Assembly (NCBI RefSeq): GCF_011927785.1
Contig: NZ_JAATJK010000001.1
Location: 6,822,501-6,886,500 of the forward strand
Source of the DNA: Micromonospora profundi
Lineage (GTDB): Bacteria > Actinomycetota > Actinomycetes > Mycobacteriales > Micromonosporaceae
Direction of reading: 5' to 3'
DNA length: 64,000 nucleotides
Below, piece by piece: positions 53,515 through 61,309 of this stretch. Every line of letters starts with the position of its first letter. The first letter of the stretch is position 1. A model generated the notes under the pieces. The model worked only from the letters and a program-made list of their open reading frames with translations, was not told the DNA's origin and searched no databases. A program made the translations under genes and the position numbers.

Positions 53515-54004
53515 GCGAAATCATGCGTTGACCACGACATCATCTTTTGGTCGCGGAAGTAGCGAAACGGACCAAACTGCTAAGGTTCCTCCCAGGGCCT
53601 GACTGGGGTCCCCGCCTACTGCGCTGCAAACACCTGCGCGAGCGGGTCAGCCGAGTCCACCCTGGACGCCCCAACCCGCCGCTGGGAGGGCTCTACGAGC
53701 CAAGTCGGTGGTCAACGGCTGCGGAGGCAGGGGAGTTGGCGAGGACGCCCAGGACCTGGCACCGTCTGCTCCGCCAGTCCGGGGCACACACCGGGGCACA
53801 AGACATCGCGAACGTCGGCAACTGGCCACTGACGATGGAAGCCCGAGACTCCGTGTGAGCAGGCGCCGAGCAACGTTTCCACTGGTGGCCGGACAGCGGC
53901 TATTAGTTCAGGTTCAACGTCTAGTGCCGGGCCGCTTCTCAGCCGGCCTCGACGCCCGGCTGAATCGCGTTGCCCGCCCGGTCGAGCGGCCCTACGGTCA
54001 TCCG
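53515..54004. other. interval without recognisable gene
   Basis: These 490 bases follow the ice-binding-like gene promoter. Open frames exist but are Arg/Pro-rich and resemble no family. The A/T content is higher than in the surroundings near 53515-53590. TTGCCC (53970-53975) and TACGGT (53993-53998), 17 bases apart, form the promoter of the next gene. Confidence 0.4.
53970..53998 (+). promoter_or_regulatory. promoter of leaderless GNAT transcript
   Basis: TTGCCC (53970-53975), 17-base spacer, TACGGT (53993-53998), then six bases to GTG 54005. This is the clearest two-element leaderless promoter in the accessory region. Confidence 0.65.
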
Positions 54005-54517
54005 GTGATGATCCGTGACGCCGAGGACGCCGACTGGCCTGCGATCTACCCCTTCTTCATCGAGATCGTCGCAGCGGGGCACTCGTACGCCTACCCGGAG
54101 GATCTCACTCTGGACCAGGCTCGTGGGCTGTGGATGGAAGCTCCGCCGGGGCGTACCGTCGTCGCGGTTGATGGTTCGACAGTGCTCGGCAGCGCCAAGA
54201 TGGGCCCCAACCGGCCCGGCCGTGGTGCCCACGTCGCGACCGCCAGTTTCATTGTCGATCCGGCGCACGGGGGCCGTGGTGTCGGTCGGCACCTGGGCGA
54301 GCACGTCGTCGACTGGGCGCGGCGCAGCGGATACCGCAGCATCCAGTTCAACGCTGTGGTCGAGACCAACGAGGTGGCCGTGCGACTGTGGCGGTCGCTG
54401 GGCTTCGAGGTGCTCGCCACCGTCCCCGAAGCGTTCGATCATCCAGAGCACGGCCTGGTGGGGCTGCATGTGATGTTCCTGGACCTGGCCGGCCCCGTCG
54501 CGCCCGCGGAGTCGTGA
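54005..54517 (+). CDS. GNAT family N-acetyltransferase
   Basis: This 170-residue acetyltransferase (phosphinothricin-acetyltransferase-like group) starts MIRDAEDADWPAIYPFF, has the acetyl-CoA loop PAHGGRGVGRHLGEHVVDWA (motif A, R/Q-x-x-G-x-G/A) and the C-terminal NEVAVRLWRSLGFEVLATVPEAF. The substrate is unknown. I start at GTG 54005, six bases after TACGGT; ATG 54008 is the adjacent alternative. A terminator follows. Confidence 0.9.
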   Translation: MMIRDAEDADWPAIYPFFIEIVAAGHSYAYPEDLTLDQARGLWMEAPPGRTVVAVDGSTVLGSAKMGPNRPGRGAHVATASFIVDPAHGGRGVGRHLGEHVVDWARRSGYRSIQFNAVVETNEVAVRLWRSLGFEVLATVPEAFDHPEHGLVGLHVMFLDLAGPVAPAES

Positions 54518-54537
54518 CGTCCGGCCGGATCCCGGAC

Positions 54538-54569
54538 GCCCGTGTGCCTGCGACAGCACGCACACGGGC
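54538..54569. terminator. terminator between convergent GNAT and AraC genes
   Basis: A perfect 10-bp stem (54538-54547 GCCCGTGTGC with 54560-54569) lies between the two stops. Confidence 0.75.
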
Positions 54570-54602
54570 CGGGATGCCGTCCGGATGGCCCTGCCGATCC
54601 GA

Positions 54603-55472
54603 TCAGGTCGGTTCGACAGGTAGCCACAGCTCGCAGGTCGCGGTGCTGAAGTCGTCCGCACGCTCCACTATCGAAACGATCGACGGGCCGGGCCGCAGGC
54701 GCCACGGGTTGGACGGGAACCACTCGGTGGCGGTCGCGGCCCAGGTGCTCTGGAGCGTCTGCGGGTAGGGCCCAGCGCTGCGGAAGACCGCCCACCTGCC
54801 GGCCGGCACCTCGATGGCGTCGAGGTCGTCGGGGACCGGCGTGTCCTGAGACACCGCGACCCCGTGCAGGTACGTCAGTTCGCTGCCCTCGGCGGCGTCG
54901 GGCTCGACGTTGTCGCTCACCTGTAGCAGCCCCGCCGGGTCGGTGTCGCTGAGGGCCTTCAACCGGAGATGCGCCTCCATCGGCAGGCCGGAGATGTGCT
55001 GCTGGATGTGCGGATTGACGCCCTCGTGGATGAGCGGGACCCGGGTCGCGTGTCCGGCGAGCCGGAACGCGGGGCGGTCCACGATACGAGTGTCCATGGG
55101 GATGCTCCCTTCGACTGTCAGGCGGAACCTGAGCTGCGGTTGTGTGCGAAGGGGGCCTCCGTCGCGGCGGACGTCACCGGGGCCGGCGCCATGGACGGCC
55201 CGGAACGCCCGGCCGAACGCCTCGGTCGAGCCGTACCCGTGCCGGACGGCGATGCTCAGCAGATCGCCGTCCCCCCGTACGACGTCGGCTGCGGCCACTG
55301 TCATGCGGCGTCGGCGTACGTACTCCGACAGCGGCATGCCAGCCAATGACGAGAACATCCGGCGCAGGTGGTATTCGGTAGTGCCGAGCGACCTGGCCAG
55401 TTCGTTGACGTCGACGTCCTCGGTGAGGTGCTTCTCGACCAGATCGACAAGTCGGTTGAGTGCCGCGATCAC
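54603..55472 (-). CDS. AraC family regulator with GyrI-like effector domain
   Basis: This 289-residue protein has an N-terminal AraC helix-turn-helix pair (VDVNELARSLGTTEYHLRRMF and LLSIAVRHGYGSTEAFGRAF) and a C-terminal GyrI/BmrR-like domain (about 120-289) that binds hydrophobic cationic or other small ligands. Such proteins activate transport or detoxification genes. GGGAGG four bases before GTG 55472 favours that start; ATG 55490 would overlap the Shine-Dalgarno. Confidence 0.88.
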   Translation of the reverse strand: MIAALNRLVDLVEKHLTEDVDVNELARSLGTTEYHLRRMFSSLAGMPLSEYVRRRRMTVAAADVVRGDGDLLSIAVRHGYGSTEAFGRAFRAVHGAGPGDVRRDGGPLRTQPQLRFRLTVEGSIPMDTRIVDRPAFRLAGHATRVPLIHEGVNPHIQQHISGLPMEAHLRLKALSDTDPAGLLQVSDNVEPDAAEGSELTYLHGVAVSQDTPVPDDLDAIEVPAGRWAVFRSAGPYPQTLQSTWAATATEWFPSNPWRLRPGPSIVSIVERADDFSTATCELWLPVEPT

Positions 55473-55571
55473 GAGACCTCCCTTCGCCATCGAGCTTGGC
55501 TGAACGGACCCCGGCCCCGCCCGACCGTAGAGGCCCGATCCGATCAGGTGCCCGTGGTGGCCAGTGAGCGG

Positions 55572-56786
55572 TCAGGGCGCCGTTCGACGGATGACAAGCA
55601 GGGCGATGTCGTCGTTCGGGTTCTCGGTGTCGAGGGTCGCCATGACTGAGGCGCAGACGGTGTCGGCAGGTTCGAGCGGAACGGCTGCCGCCAGACGGTC
55701 GATGCCGGTGTCGATCGATTCGCCACGGCGCTCGACGAGCCCATCGGTGTAGCAGACCAGGACCGCGCCGGGCGGGAAGTCCACAGTCGTGGTGCGCCGC
55801 TGCGGAATCCGGTGGCGGATGCCGAGCGGTGGATCGACCTTGGCGGGGAGCAGGGCGGCGGGCTCCCCAGGCACGACCATCACGGGGCGCAGGTGGCCCG
55901 CCAGGGAGACCTTTATCGTCGCACCGTCCGGGGAGATCATCGCGTACAGCGCGGTGCTGAGGCTGCCGGTCTCGAAGTGGTTGACCTTGCGGTCGAGAAG
56001 GGTCAGCGCCTCGGCCGGATCGTGCGACACCAGGGCGTACGCGCGCAGCGCACTCCGGATCCGACCCATCACCACTGCCGACTGGAGGCCGTGCCCCGAC
56101 ACGTCACCGATGACCACACCCAGCCACCCCGACGGTAGGGGGAAGACGTCGTACCAGTCGCCGCCCACGCCGGAGACGTGACCGGGGACGTAGCGGGCGG
56201 CCATCTCCAGGTTCGGCACCTTGGGCAATTCGGTGGGGAGCAGGCTCCGTTGCAGAGCGAGAGCGGCGCTCTGGTCCAGGCTGTGCGCACGGGCCTGGTT
56301 CGCCACGCCGATCCGGTCGGCGACGAGTTCGAGCAGCCGGACGTCGTCGGGTGCGAACCGCCGTGGCGTGAGAGTCCCTACGTGCAGGACGCCGATGAGG
56401 TCACCGCGCGCGAAGATCGGCACACCGAGCAGGGACTTCACCCCGGTTTGCAGCAGGACCGGATTGATCACCCGCTGGGCGGTGACCTCCTCGATGATCA
56501 CGGGTTGACGGGTCAGGGCGATCCGACCGGCGAAGCCCCGGCCAACGGAGACCCGGAAGGCTTGCCGGACCTCCTCCTCCAGCCCTTTGGCGGCGGTGGC
56601 GACAAGCTGCCGGGCGTGGACGTCGAGAAGGAGGATGGCGGCGGTGTCGACGCGCAGCAGCTCACGGACACGGTCGAGCAGCTCGTCGAACAGGTCGGCG
56701 GCGTCGAGCCGGGACAGCGTGGCGTCGGTCACGGCCTCAATTCGGCGTAACCGCTCCGCGTCCGTGACACCGCTGGTCGAAACCAC
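55572..56786 (-). CDS. GAF-domain SpoIIE/RsbU-type PP2C phosphatase
   Basis: This 404-residue regulator has a GAF sensor domain (about 20-165, ending LLELVADRIGVANQARA), a linker helix (ALALQRSLLPTELP) and a SpoIIE phosphatase domain with the metal-binding Asp residues in GVGGDWYDVFPL, GDVSGHGLQSA and NDDIALLVIR. It probably dephosphorylates an anti-anti-sigma protein and so activates a stress sigma factor; no partner-switch genes are adjacent. GTG 56786 has TAGGAT exactly six bases upstream, so the mRNA should be leaderless. Confidence 0.92.
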   Translation of the reverse strand: MVSTSGVTDAERLRRIEAVTDATLSRLDAADLFDELLDRVRELLRVDTAAILLLDVHARQLVATAAKGLEEEVRQAFRVSVGRGFAGRIALTRQPVIIEEVTAQRVINPVLLQTGVKSLLGVPIFARGDLIGVLHVGTLTPRRFAPDDVRLLELVADRIGVANQARAHSLDQSAALALQRSLLPTELPKVPNLEMAARYVPGHVSGVGGDWYDVFPLPSGWLGVVIGDVSGHGLQSAVVMGRIRSALRAYALVSHDPAEALTLLDRKVNHFETGSLSTALYAMISPDGATIKVSLAGHLRPVMVVPGEPAALLPAKVDPPLGIRHRIPQRRTTTVDFPPGAVLVCYTDGLVERRGESIDTGIDRLAAAVPLEPADTVCASVMATLDTENPNDDIALLVIRRTAP

Positions 56787-56792
56787 GCGATG

Positions 56793-56798
56793 ATCCTA
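56793..56798 (-). promoter_or_regulatory. -10 element of leaderless SpoIIE-phosphatase transcript
   Basis: TAGGAT (minus strand) ends six bases before GTG 56786. Confidence 0.55.
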
Positions 56799-56980
56799 GC
56801 CGTGCAGTCTGCTGTTGCTGGTCGCGTGTGGGTCAAGCTTGGACCCGGGGCAGCCGACAGCATCGCACCCGTGAGGTGCGGCACCGGCCGGCAGTCCGGA
56901 ACCGGCCGCGCGGATGGCCTCGCGATCCGGTGACGATCGCCGAACTGGCCTTCGGCCGCTGCGAAGGCCCGCCTGAGCTG

Positions 56981-57355
56981 CTACTGCTCCGACCAGACGC
57001 CCAGTTCGTTGCCGCTGGGGTCGGTGAAGTGGAAGCGCCGCCCGCCGGGGAACTCGTACGGCCCGTTCACCACGTGACCGCCGGCCTCCTTCACTGCCTG
57101 CACGGACTGGTCGAGGTCGCTCGAGTAGAGCAGCACAAGCGGGCCGCCGGCCCGGACTTCCTGGTCCACACGCAGACCGCCCACCTCGGGTGCGGCTTCG
57201 CCGTGCGGGCTGCGGATGCCGGCGTATCCCGGCCCGTAGTCGTTGAACTGCCAGCCGAACGCGCTGGCGTAGAAGCGCTTGGCCTGCTCGAGGTCGGTGA
57301 CCGTGAACTCCACGTAGTCGATGGAGTGGTGGGCGTGTGGCGTTGGTTCAGACAT
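56981..57355 (-). CDS. VOC family (glyoxalase-like) protein
   Basis: This 124-residue protein has two beta-alpha-beta-beta-beta units: HHSIDYVEFTVTDLEQAKRFY and the second ending HFTDPSGNELGVWSEQ. The metal ligand positions appear to be His and Glu, but the first unit has IDYVEF rather than a clear His. The family includes glyoxalases, dioxygenases and resistance proteins; the function is undetermined. I chose ATG 57355 as the family start; CACAAT seven bases upstream could be a -10. Confidence 0.85.
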   Translation of the reverse strand: MSEPTPHAHHSIDYVEFTVTDLEQAKRFYASAFGWQFNDYGPGYAGIRSPHGEAAPEVGGLRVDQEVRAGGPLVLLYSSDLDQSVQAVKEAGGHVVNGPYEFPGGRRFHFTDPSGNELGVWSEQ

Positions 57356-57434
57356 GCACGGCATTGTGCGCCTCGGGTCTGACGGAGCCGCTCGGGTCAA
57401 TGTTTGATCGATCGGCAGACGGGAATGCGCTGCC

Positions 57435-57761
57435 GTGCGTATCGACATCTACGAGCCAAGGGCCGTCGAGCAGTTCTGGGAAGGGATGCACGATGTCGCG
57501 GCCGCCGCGGCACGGCACCAGGATGAGGACCTCTACCGGGCGCTGGTCAAGATCGGCAGAGCGGCACTGGCTCAGGGGGTCGAACTGGTGCCGGCCGGGG
57601 GGCTGTTCCTCGCCTGCCCGGTCTGCGATGCCGTGCCTGGCCAGCGCTGCATCAACGTGCCGGGCGAACCACTGAACGGCACCGTCCTGCACCGGCAGCG
57701 CGTCGATGTGATGGAGAAGGCGATGAAGGGGGAAGCGCCGCTTCCCGGTCCGCTCGCCTGA
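57435..57761 (+). CDS. small zinc-ribbon protein, phage-type
   Basis: This 108-residue protein has a helical N-terminal part (AVEQFWEGMHDVAAAAARHQ) and a C-terminal zinc-binding module, LACPVCDAVPGQRC, followed by PGEPLNGTVLHRQR. The C-x2-C...C...H spacing resembles the small zinc-binding modules common in actinophages and their hosts. Its function is unknown; DNA binding is possible. The start is GTG 57435 without Shine-Dalgarno. It lies divergently from the VOC gene and converges on the methyltransferase gene. Confidence 0.7.
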   Translation: MRIDIYEPRAVEQFWEGMHDVAAAAARHQDEDLYRALVKIGRAALAQGVELVPAGGLFLACPVCDAVPGQRCINVPGEPLNGTVLHRQRVDVMEKAMKGEAPLPGPLA

Positions 57762-57800
57762 TCCACAGACGTTCTCCTGCCCGGCTTCGACCAACCGCCA

Positions 57801-58535
57801 CTACCGCATGCGGTAGACGGAGATGTGCGTCGGGCTGCTCGCGTCGAACGGCCGCCGGTGCCAGTCGGCGTACCGCTCGGTGAGCCGCAGCCCTGCCTGC
57901 TGCGCCATCTCGTCGATCTGGTGCGGCCAGGCGTACCGCATGGCGAACGGCTTCAGGTGCACACCGTCACCGTCAAACGTGATGGTCTGCCGGATGAACC
58001 GCTGCGCCGGCCGGTCGTAGGAGTGCAGCCGGATCGTCGCCGAATCCTCGGTGACGGCACGGACCTGCACCTGCTCGTCGGCGTCGAAGTCACGCGGGTC
58101 GGGCACGAACGCCTCGATCACGAACGCGCCGCCGGGCGACAGCACCCGGGCGACGTTACGGAAACAGTCCGCCTGCCGCTCGGCGTCCACCAGGTTGAAC
58201 AGCGTGTTGAAGATCAGGTACGCGAGCCGGAACTCACCGGCCACCGATACGTCCGCCATGTCGCCGACGACCACCGGGATCTGGTCGCCGCCGGGCTTGG
58301 CACGCATCTGGGCGAGCATCTCCTCGGACGCCTCGATGCCGTGCACTGTGAGGCCGCGCTCGGCCAGCGGCAGTGCGACCCGGCCGGTGCCGATCGCCAG
58401 TTCGAGGACCGGGCCACCGTCGGCCAGGTCGGCCAGGAAGTCGACGGCGGGCATCGGGTCGGGGTTGGTGTCGCCGCTGTCGTAGTCGGCGGCCCACAGC
58501 CGGCCGAACAGGCCGGGATCATCGAAGACCGACAT
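57801..58535 (-). CDS. class I SAM-dependent methyltransferase
   Basis: This 244-residue enzyme has the SAM-binding motif I VLELAIGTGRVALPLAERG, motif II with the acidic IEASEEML, VVVGDMADV and post-motif FRLAYLIFNTLFNL. The fold and length fit small-molecule methyltransferases; the substrate is unknown. GGAGG six bases before ATG 58535 sets the start. Confidence 0.88.
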   Translation of the reverse strand: MSVFDDPGLFGRLWAADYDSGDTNPDPMPAVDFLADLADGGPVLELAIGTGRVALPLAERGLTVHGIEASEEMLAQMRAKPGGDQIPVVVGDMADVSVAGEFRLAYLIFNTLFNLVDAERQADCFRNVARVLSPGGAFVIEAFVPDPRDFDADEQVQVRAVTEDSATIRLHSYDRPAQRFIRQTITFDGDGVHLKPFAMRYAWPHQIDEMAQQAGLRLTERYADWHRRPFDASSPTHISVYRMR

Positions 58536-58700
58536 CAGCGGCCTCCGAGGTTGGTCAGGGTGTCACAGGTGCTCTGAGCAGGTCTGCTCACGAAGTCTCG
58601 ATTCCTCAAGTCGGATGACGGTGGGTTCGGGGGACTTCGTCGTGTTGGGCATGTCGCTGCTCCCTTCCGGCGGCTGTCGAGTGAGGACACCAGAGACGGC

Positions 58701-58737
58701 CGGGGCCCGGCAAGGCAATTACGCCGGCCGGGCCCCG
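58701..58737 (-). terminator. terminator after PH-domain gene
   Basis: A perfect 11-bp stem (58701-58711 CGGGGCCCGGC with 58727-58737) lies 13 bases beyond the stop of the gene at 58751 and ahead of the methyltransferase gene. Confidence 0.75.
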
Positions 58738-58750
58738 CAGCGCGTGTGGG

Positions 58751-59113
58751 TCAGGAGATGTGGTGCAGGATCACGTTGTGTACGTGGTGGCTCTTCTGTG
58801 CGCCACGGAACTCCACCTCGTAGGTGTGTGTGCCGACGTGGATGGCTATCGCACCGGTGGAGAAGAACGACCCGCCCCAGGACTTGTTGCTGACCACGCT
58901 CACGCTGGTGATCTTCGAGTACGGGATGCTGGTGATCGCGAACCGCTTCCCGACGAAGGAGCGGTCCTGGATGATCACCCGCCGGTCGGTCAGCCCGATG
59001 AACCCGGTGCCGGTGCCCACGGCGTCGTAGACGGCGATGATCTGCTCGCCCTCGAGGAGTCCGCTCTCGATCTGCTGGACCTGCTCTTTGCGGTCGTACG
59101 CGATGTTCGCCAT
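58751..59113 (-). CDS. bacterial PH-domain protein
   Basis: This 120-residue protein is nearly all one bacterial pleckstrin-homology domain: LLEGEQIIAVYDAVGTG, GLTDRRVIIQD, ITSIPYSKITSVSV and a C-terminal helix KSHHVHNVILHHI. Such domains form rings and bind partners, but the function is largely unknown. ATG 59113 has TAGCCT seven bases upstream and only GGA as a possible ribosome site. Confidence 0.88.
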   Translation of the reverse strand: MANIAYDRKEQVQQIESGLLEGEQIIAVYDAVGTGTGFIGLTDRRVIIQDRSFVGKRFAITSIPYSKITSVSVVSNKSWGGSFFSTGAIAIHVGTHTYEVEFRGAQKSHHVHNVILHHIS

Positions 59114-59161
59114 GTGTTCCAGGCTAGAAAACCGGCGCCAGCCGCCGTGGCGCGGTCAGGC

Positions 59162-59470
59162 TCAGGACTCGGTGACCGCCCGGTACGCGTCCTCGATGCG
59201 GGCGGCCAGCAGGACCTCGCCCTCGGTCAGAGGCTCGCCGTTGCCGTGCCCGACCCGGATCTGGGTGCTGTCGGACCGACGGCTGATTTCGGGGCGAAGG
59301 TGCAGTGCGTCCGCAACCACCTTCACCCGTTCTGTCAACGCCGCATGTTGGGTATCGTCGATCACGAGGGTTCGCCGGATCTGTTCGCCTTCCCGCGTCC
59401 ACCCGGATAACAGGGTCAACGCGTCGGACAGATAATCGTGCTTGGCTCGGCTGTTGAACAACACCCGCAT
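59162..59470 (-). CDS. pterin-4a-carbinolamine dehydratase-like protein lacking catalytic histidines
   Basis: This 102-residue protein follows the PCD pattern: LSGWTREGEQIRRTLVI, then a helix (ALTERVKVVADALHLRPEI) and a closing strand and helix (GEPLTEGEVLLAARIEDAY). In active enzymes the helix ends in a His-His-Pro motif; here the matching residues read LRP, and only one His precedes them. So the dehydratase activity is doubtful and a regulatory or structural role is more likely. GGGGGG before ATG 59470 supports the start. Confidence 0.65.
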   Translation of the reverse strand: MRVLFNSRAKHDYLSDALTLLSGWTREGEQIRRTLVIDDTQHAALTERVKVVADALHLRPEISRRSDSTQIRVGHGNGEPLTEGEVLLAARIEDAYRAVTES

Positions 59471-59653
59471 GACCGCACCCCCCAAGCGCCGTTGTCGGCT
59501 TGTGGCCAAATCGTCGCCATCCCGTGTCTTGTCGGTGCTCTCTAGTTTGTCCCCGCTCGTGGGAGGTGTCCACGCCCACACTTCCGTGTTCTGTTGGCCT
59601 TGCGGACGACGACGGCACCCAAACCGCCGATTGATCTGGCACCCTGGACGCCC

Positions 59654-60094
59654 GTGCAGACCGAACGGGCGAGTGGTGGCGGGCAGGGCGAACGACGGGA
59701 CCTGAAAGTGATCGTCGGGGCGGCGATCATCCGGGACGGGCGGGTGCTCGCGTGCGCGCGTGCCGCCCCGCCGGAGGTGGCCGGCATGTGGGAATTCCCT
59801 GGTGGAAAGGTCGAGCCGGGGGAGACCGAGACCGACGCGCTGATCCGGGAGTGCGCCGAGGAGCTGGCCGTACGCGTCGAGATCGGCGAACGGGTCGGCC
59901 GCAACGTGCGGATGGCCCACGGTCGTTCGGTGCTGAAGGTGTACGCCGCGCGCCTGGTGGACGACGACCAGCCGCAGGCACTGGAGCACGAGGGGTTGCG
60001 CTGGCTGACCGCCGACGAGTTGGACTCGGTGACCTGGCTCCCCGCCGACGCCCCCATCGTGGCGGCCCTACGGCCCCTACTCGAAACCCCGTAA
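59654..60094 (+). CDS. Nudix hydrolase, MutT-like
   Basis: This about 146-residue protein has a perfect Nudix box, GGKVEPGETETDALIRECAEE (given here without its last residues), with the metal-binding RExxEE. VIVGAAIIRDGRVLACARA before it and WLTADELDSVTWLPAD after it are typical of MutT/8-oxo-dGTPase-like enzymes that clean the nucleotide pool. The start is uncertain: GTG 59654 or TTG 59594; neither has a clear Shine-Dalgarno. Confidence 0.88.
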   Translation: MQTERASGGGQGERRDLKVIVGAAIIRDGRVLACARAAPPEVAGMWEFPGGKVEPGETETDALIRECAEELAVRVEIGERVGRNVRMAHGRSVLKVYAARLVDDDQPQALEHEGLRWLTADELDSVTWLPADAPIVAALRPLLETP

Positions 60095-60201
60095 CTCCGC
60101 ACCACCGTTCCGGGGCCGGCGCTCTCCTCCGGCGGGCGCAACGGCAGGGGCGCAGGGCGCGCAAGCGTGGGCGCAGGGGAGCGCGGTAGGGCGGGGTGCA
60201 G

Positions 60202-60234
60202 CGAAGGGCCGGCGGCTGTGCCGCCGGCCCTTCG
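60202..60234. terminator. terminator between Nudix gene and sdhB
   Basis: A perfect 14-bp stem (60202-60215 CGAAGGGCCGGCGG with 60221-60234) lies 11 bases beyond the sdhB stop and also downstream of the convergent Nudix gene. Confidence 0.88.
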
Positions 60235-60244
60235 TGCTGTCCGT

Positions 60245-61309
60245 TTAGTGCTTGTCCTGGTCCGGGTGGGCGAAGTTGAGCTCGTCCGGAGGCAGCGGGA
60301 AGGTCACGTCGTCGCCGAACGGCGACGGCGCGGCAGGCCTGTCGAACGTCAACTCGGTGAGCGGCAGCTTGCCCCGCTCGTCGACCGCTGGCGCGGTCGG
60401 GTGGGGCACCTCCCGGTGCCAGTTGACGCCGCTCTGCGCCTGCGCCTCGGCCTGCGGGTCGTGCGAGCCACCCGCGTGCGAGTGAACCCCGCCCCTTGCC
60501 GCGCCCGGCGACGTCGCCGAGCCCTGACGGGCGGTGGTCACGCTGGTCTGGGGCGTCTCGCCCCGACGGAAGATCTTGCTACCAAGCCACACAAGGGGAT
60601 CGTACCTGCGGTCGACGACCCGTTCCTTCATGGGGATGATCCCATTGTCAGTGATCTTGATGTGCTCGGGACAAACCTCCGTGCAGCACTTGGTGATGTT
60701 GCAGAAGCCGAGGCCCTGTTCGGCCTGTGCGTACTCCTTGCGGTCGGTCCGGGCGTCCAGCGGGTGCATGTCCAGTTCCGCTGCCCGGATGAAGTACCGC
60801 GGGCCGGAGAATGCCGGCTTGTTCTCGTCGTGGTCACGGATCACGTGGCAGACGGTCTGGCACAGGAAGCACTCGATGCACTTGCGGAACTCCTGCGAGC
60901 GCTCGACGTCGACCTGCTGCATCCGGTAGTCGCCCGGGGCGACGTCCGCCGGCGGGGCGAACGCCGGAGTCTCCCGCGCCTTCTCGTAGTTGAACGAGAC
61001 GTCGGTGACCAGGTCCCGGATGATCGGGAAGGTGCGCAGCGGGGTGACCGTCACCGTCTCGGTCTCCTCGAAGGTCGACATCCGCGTCATGCAGCCCAGC
61101 CGCGGCTTGCCGTTGATCTCCATGGAGCAGGAGCCACACTTGCCGGCCTTGCAGTTCCACCGGCAGGCCAGGTCGGGCGCGTCGGTGGCCTGCAAGCGGT
61201 GGATGACGTCGAGGACGACCTCGCCCTCGTTCACCTCGACCATGTAGTCCTGCAGGTCGCCGCCGGTCTCGTCGCCCCGCCAGATCCGGAACTGACGCTT
61301 CGCGCTCAT
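60245..61309 (-). CDS. sdhB: succinate dehydrogenase iron-sulfur subunit with long C-terminal extension
   Basis: This 354-residue subunit carries electrons from SdhA to quinone. The N-terminal [2Fe-2S] domain has CKAGKCGSC and a later Cys (GCMTRM); the C-terminal domain has CIECFLCQTVC and CNITKCCTEVCP for the [4Fe-4S] and [3Fe-4S] clusters. The usual length is about 250; here about 105 extra residues after the last cluster are Gly/Ala/His/Pro-rich and end LNFAHPDQDKH. The ATG at 61309 overlaps the sdhA stop by four bases (ATGA). Confidence 0.94.
   Translation of the reverse strand: MSAKRQFRIWRGDETGGDLQDYMVEVNEGEVVLDVIHRLQATDAPDLACRWNCKAGKCGSCSMEINGKPRLGCMTRMSTFEETETVTVTPLRTFPIIRDLVTDVSFNYEKARETPAFAPPADVAPGDYRMQQVDVERSQEFRKCIECFLCQTVCHVIRDHDENKPAFSGPRYFIRAAELDMHPLDARTDRKEYAQAEQGLGFCNITKCCTEVCPEHIKITDNGIIPMKERVVDRRYDPLVWLGSKIFRRGETPQTSVTTARQGSATSPGAARGGVHSHAGGSHDPQAEAQAQSGVNWHREVPHPTAPAVDERGKLPLTELTFDRPAAPSPFGDDVTFPLPPDELNFAHPDQDKH

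Noticed and set aside
53547..53858. Open frame of 103 codons between the ice-binding-like and GNAT genes
   Set aside because: Arg/Pro/Gly-rich, without ribosome site or recognisable motif, and it overlaps the A/T-rich promoter patch.
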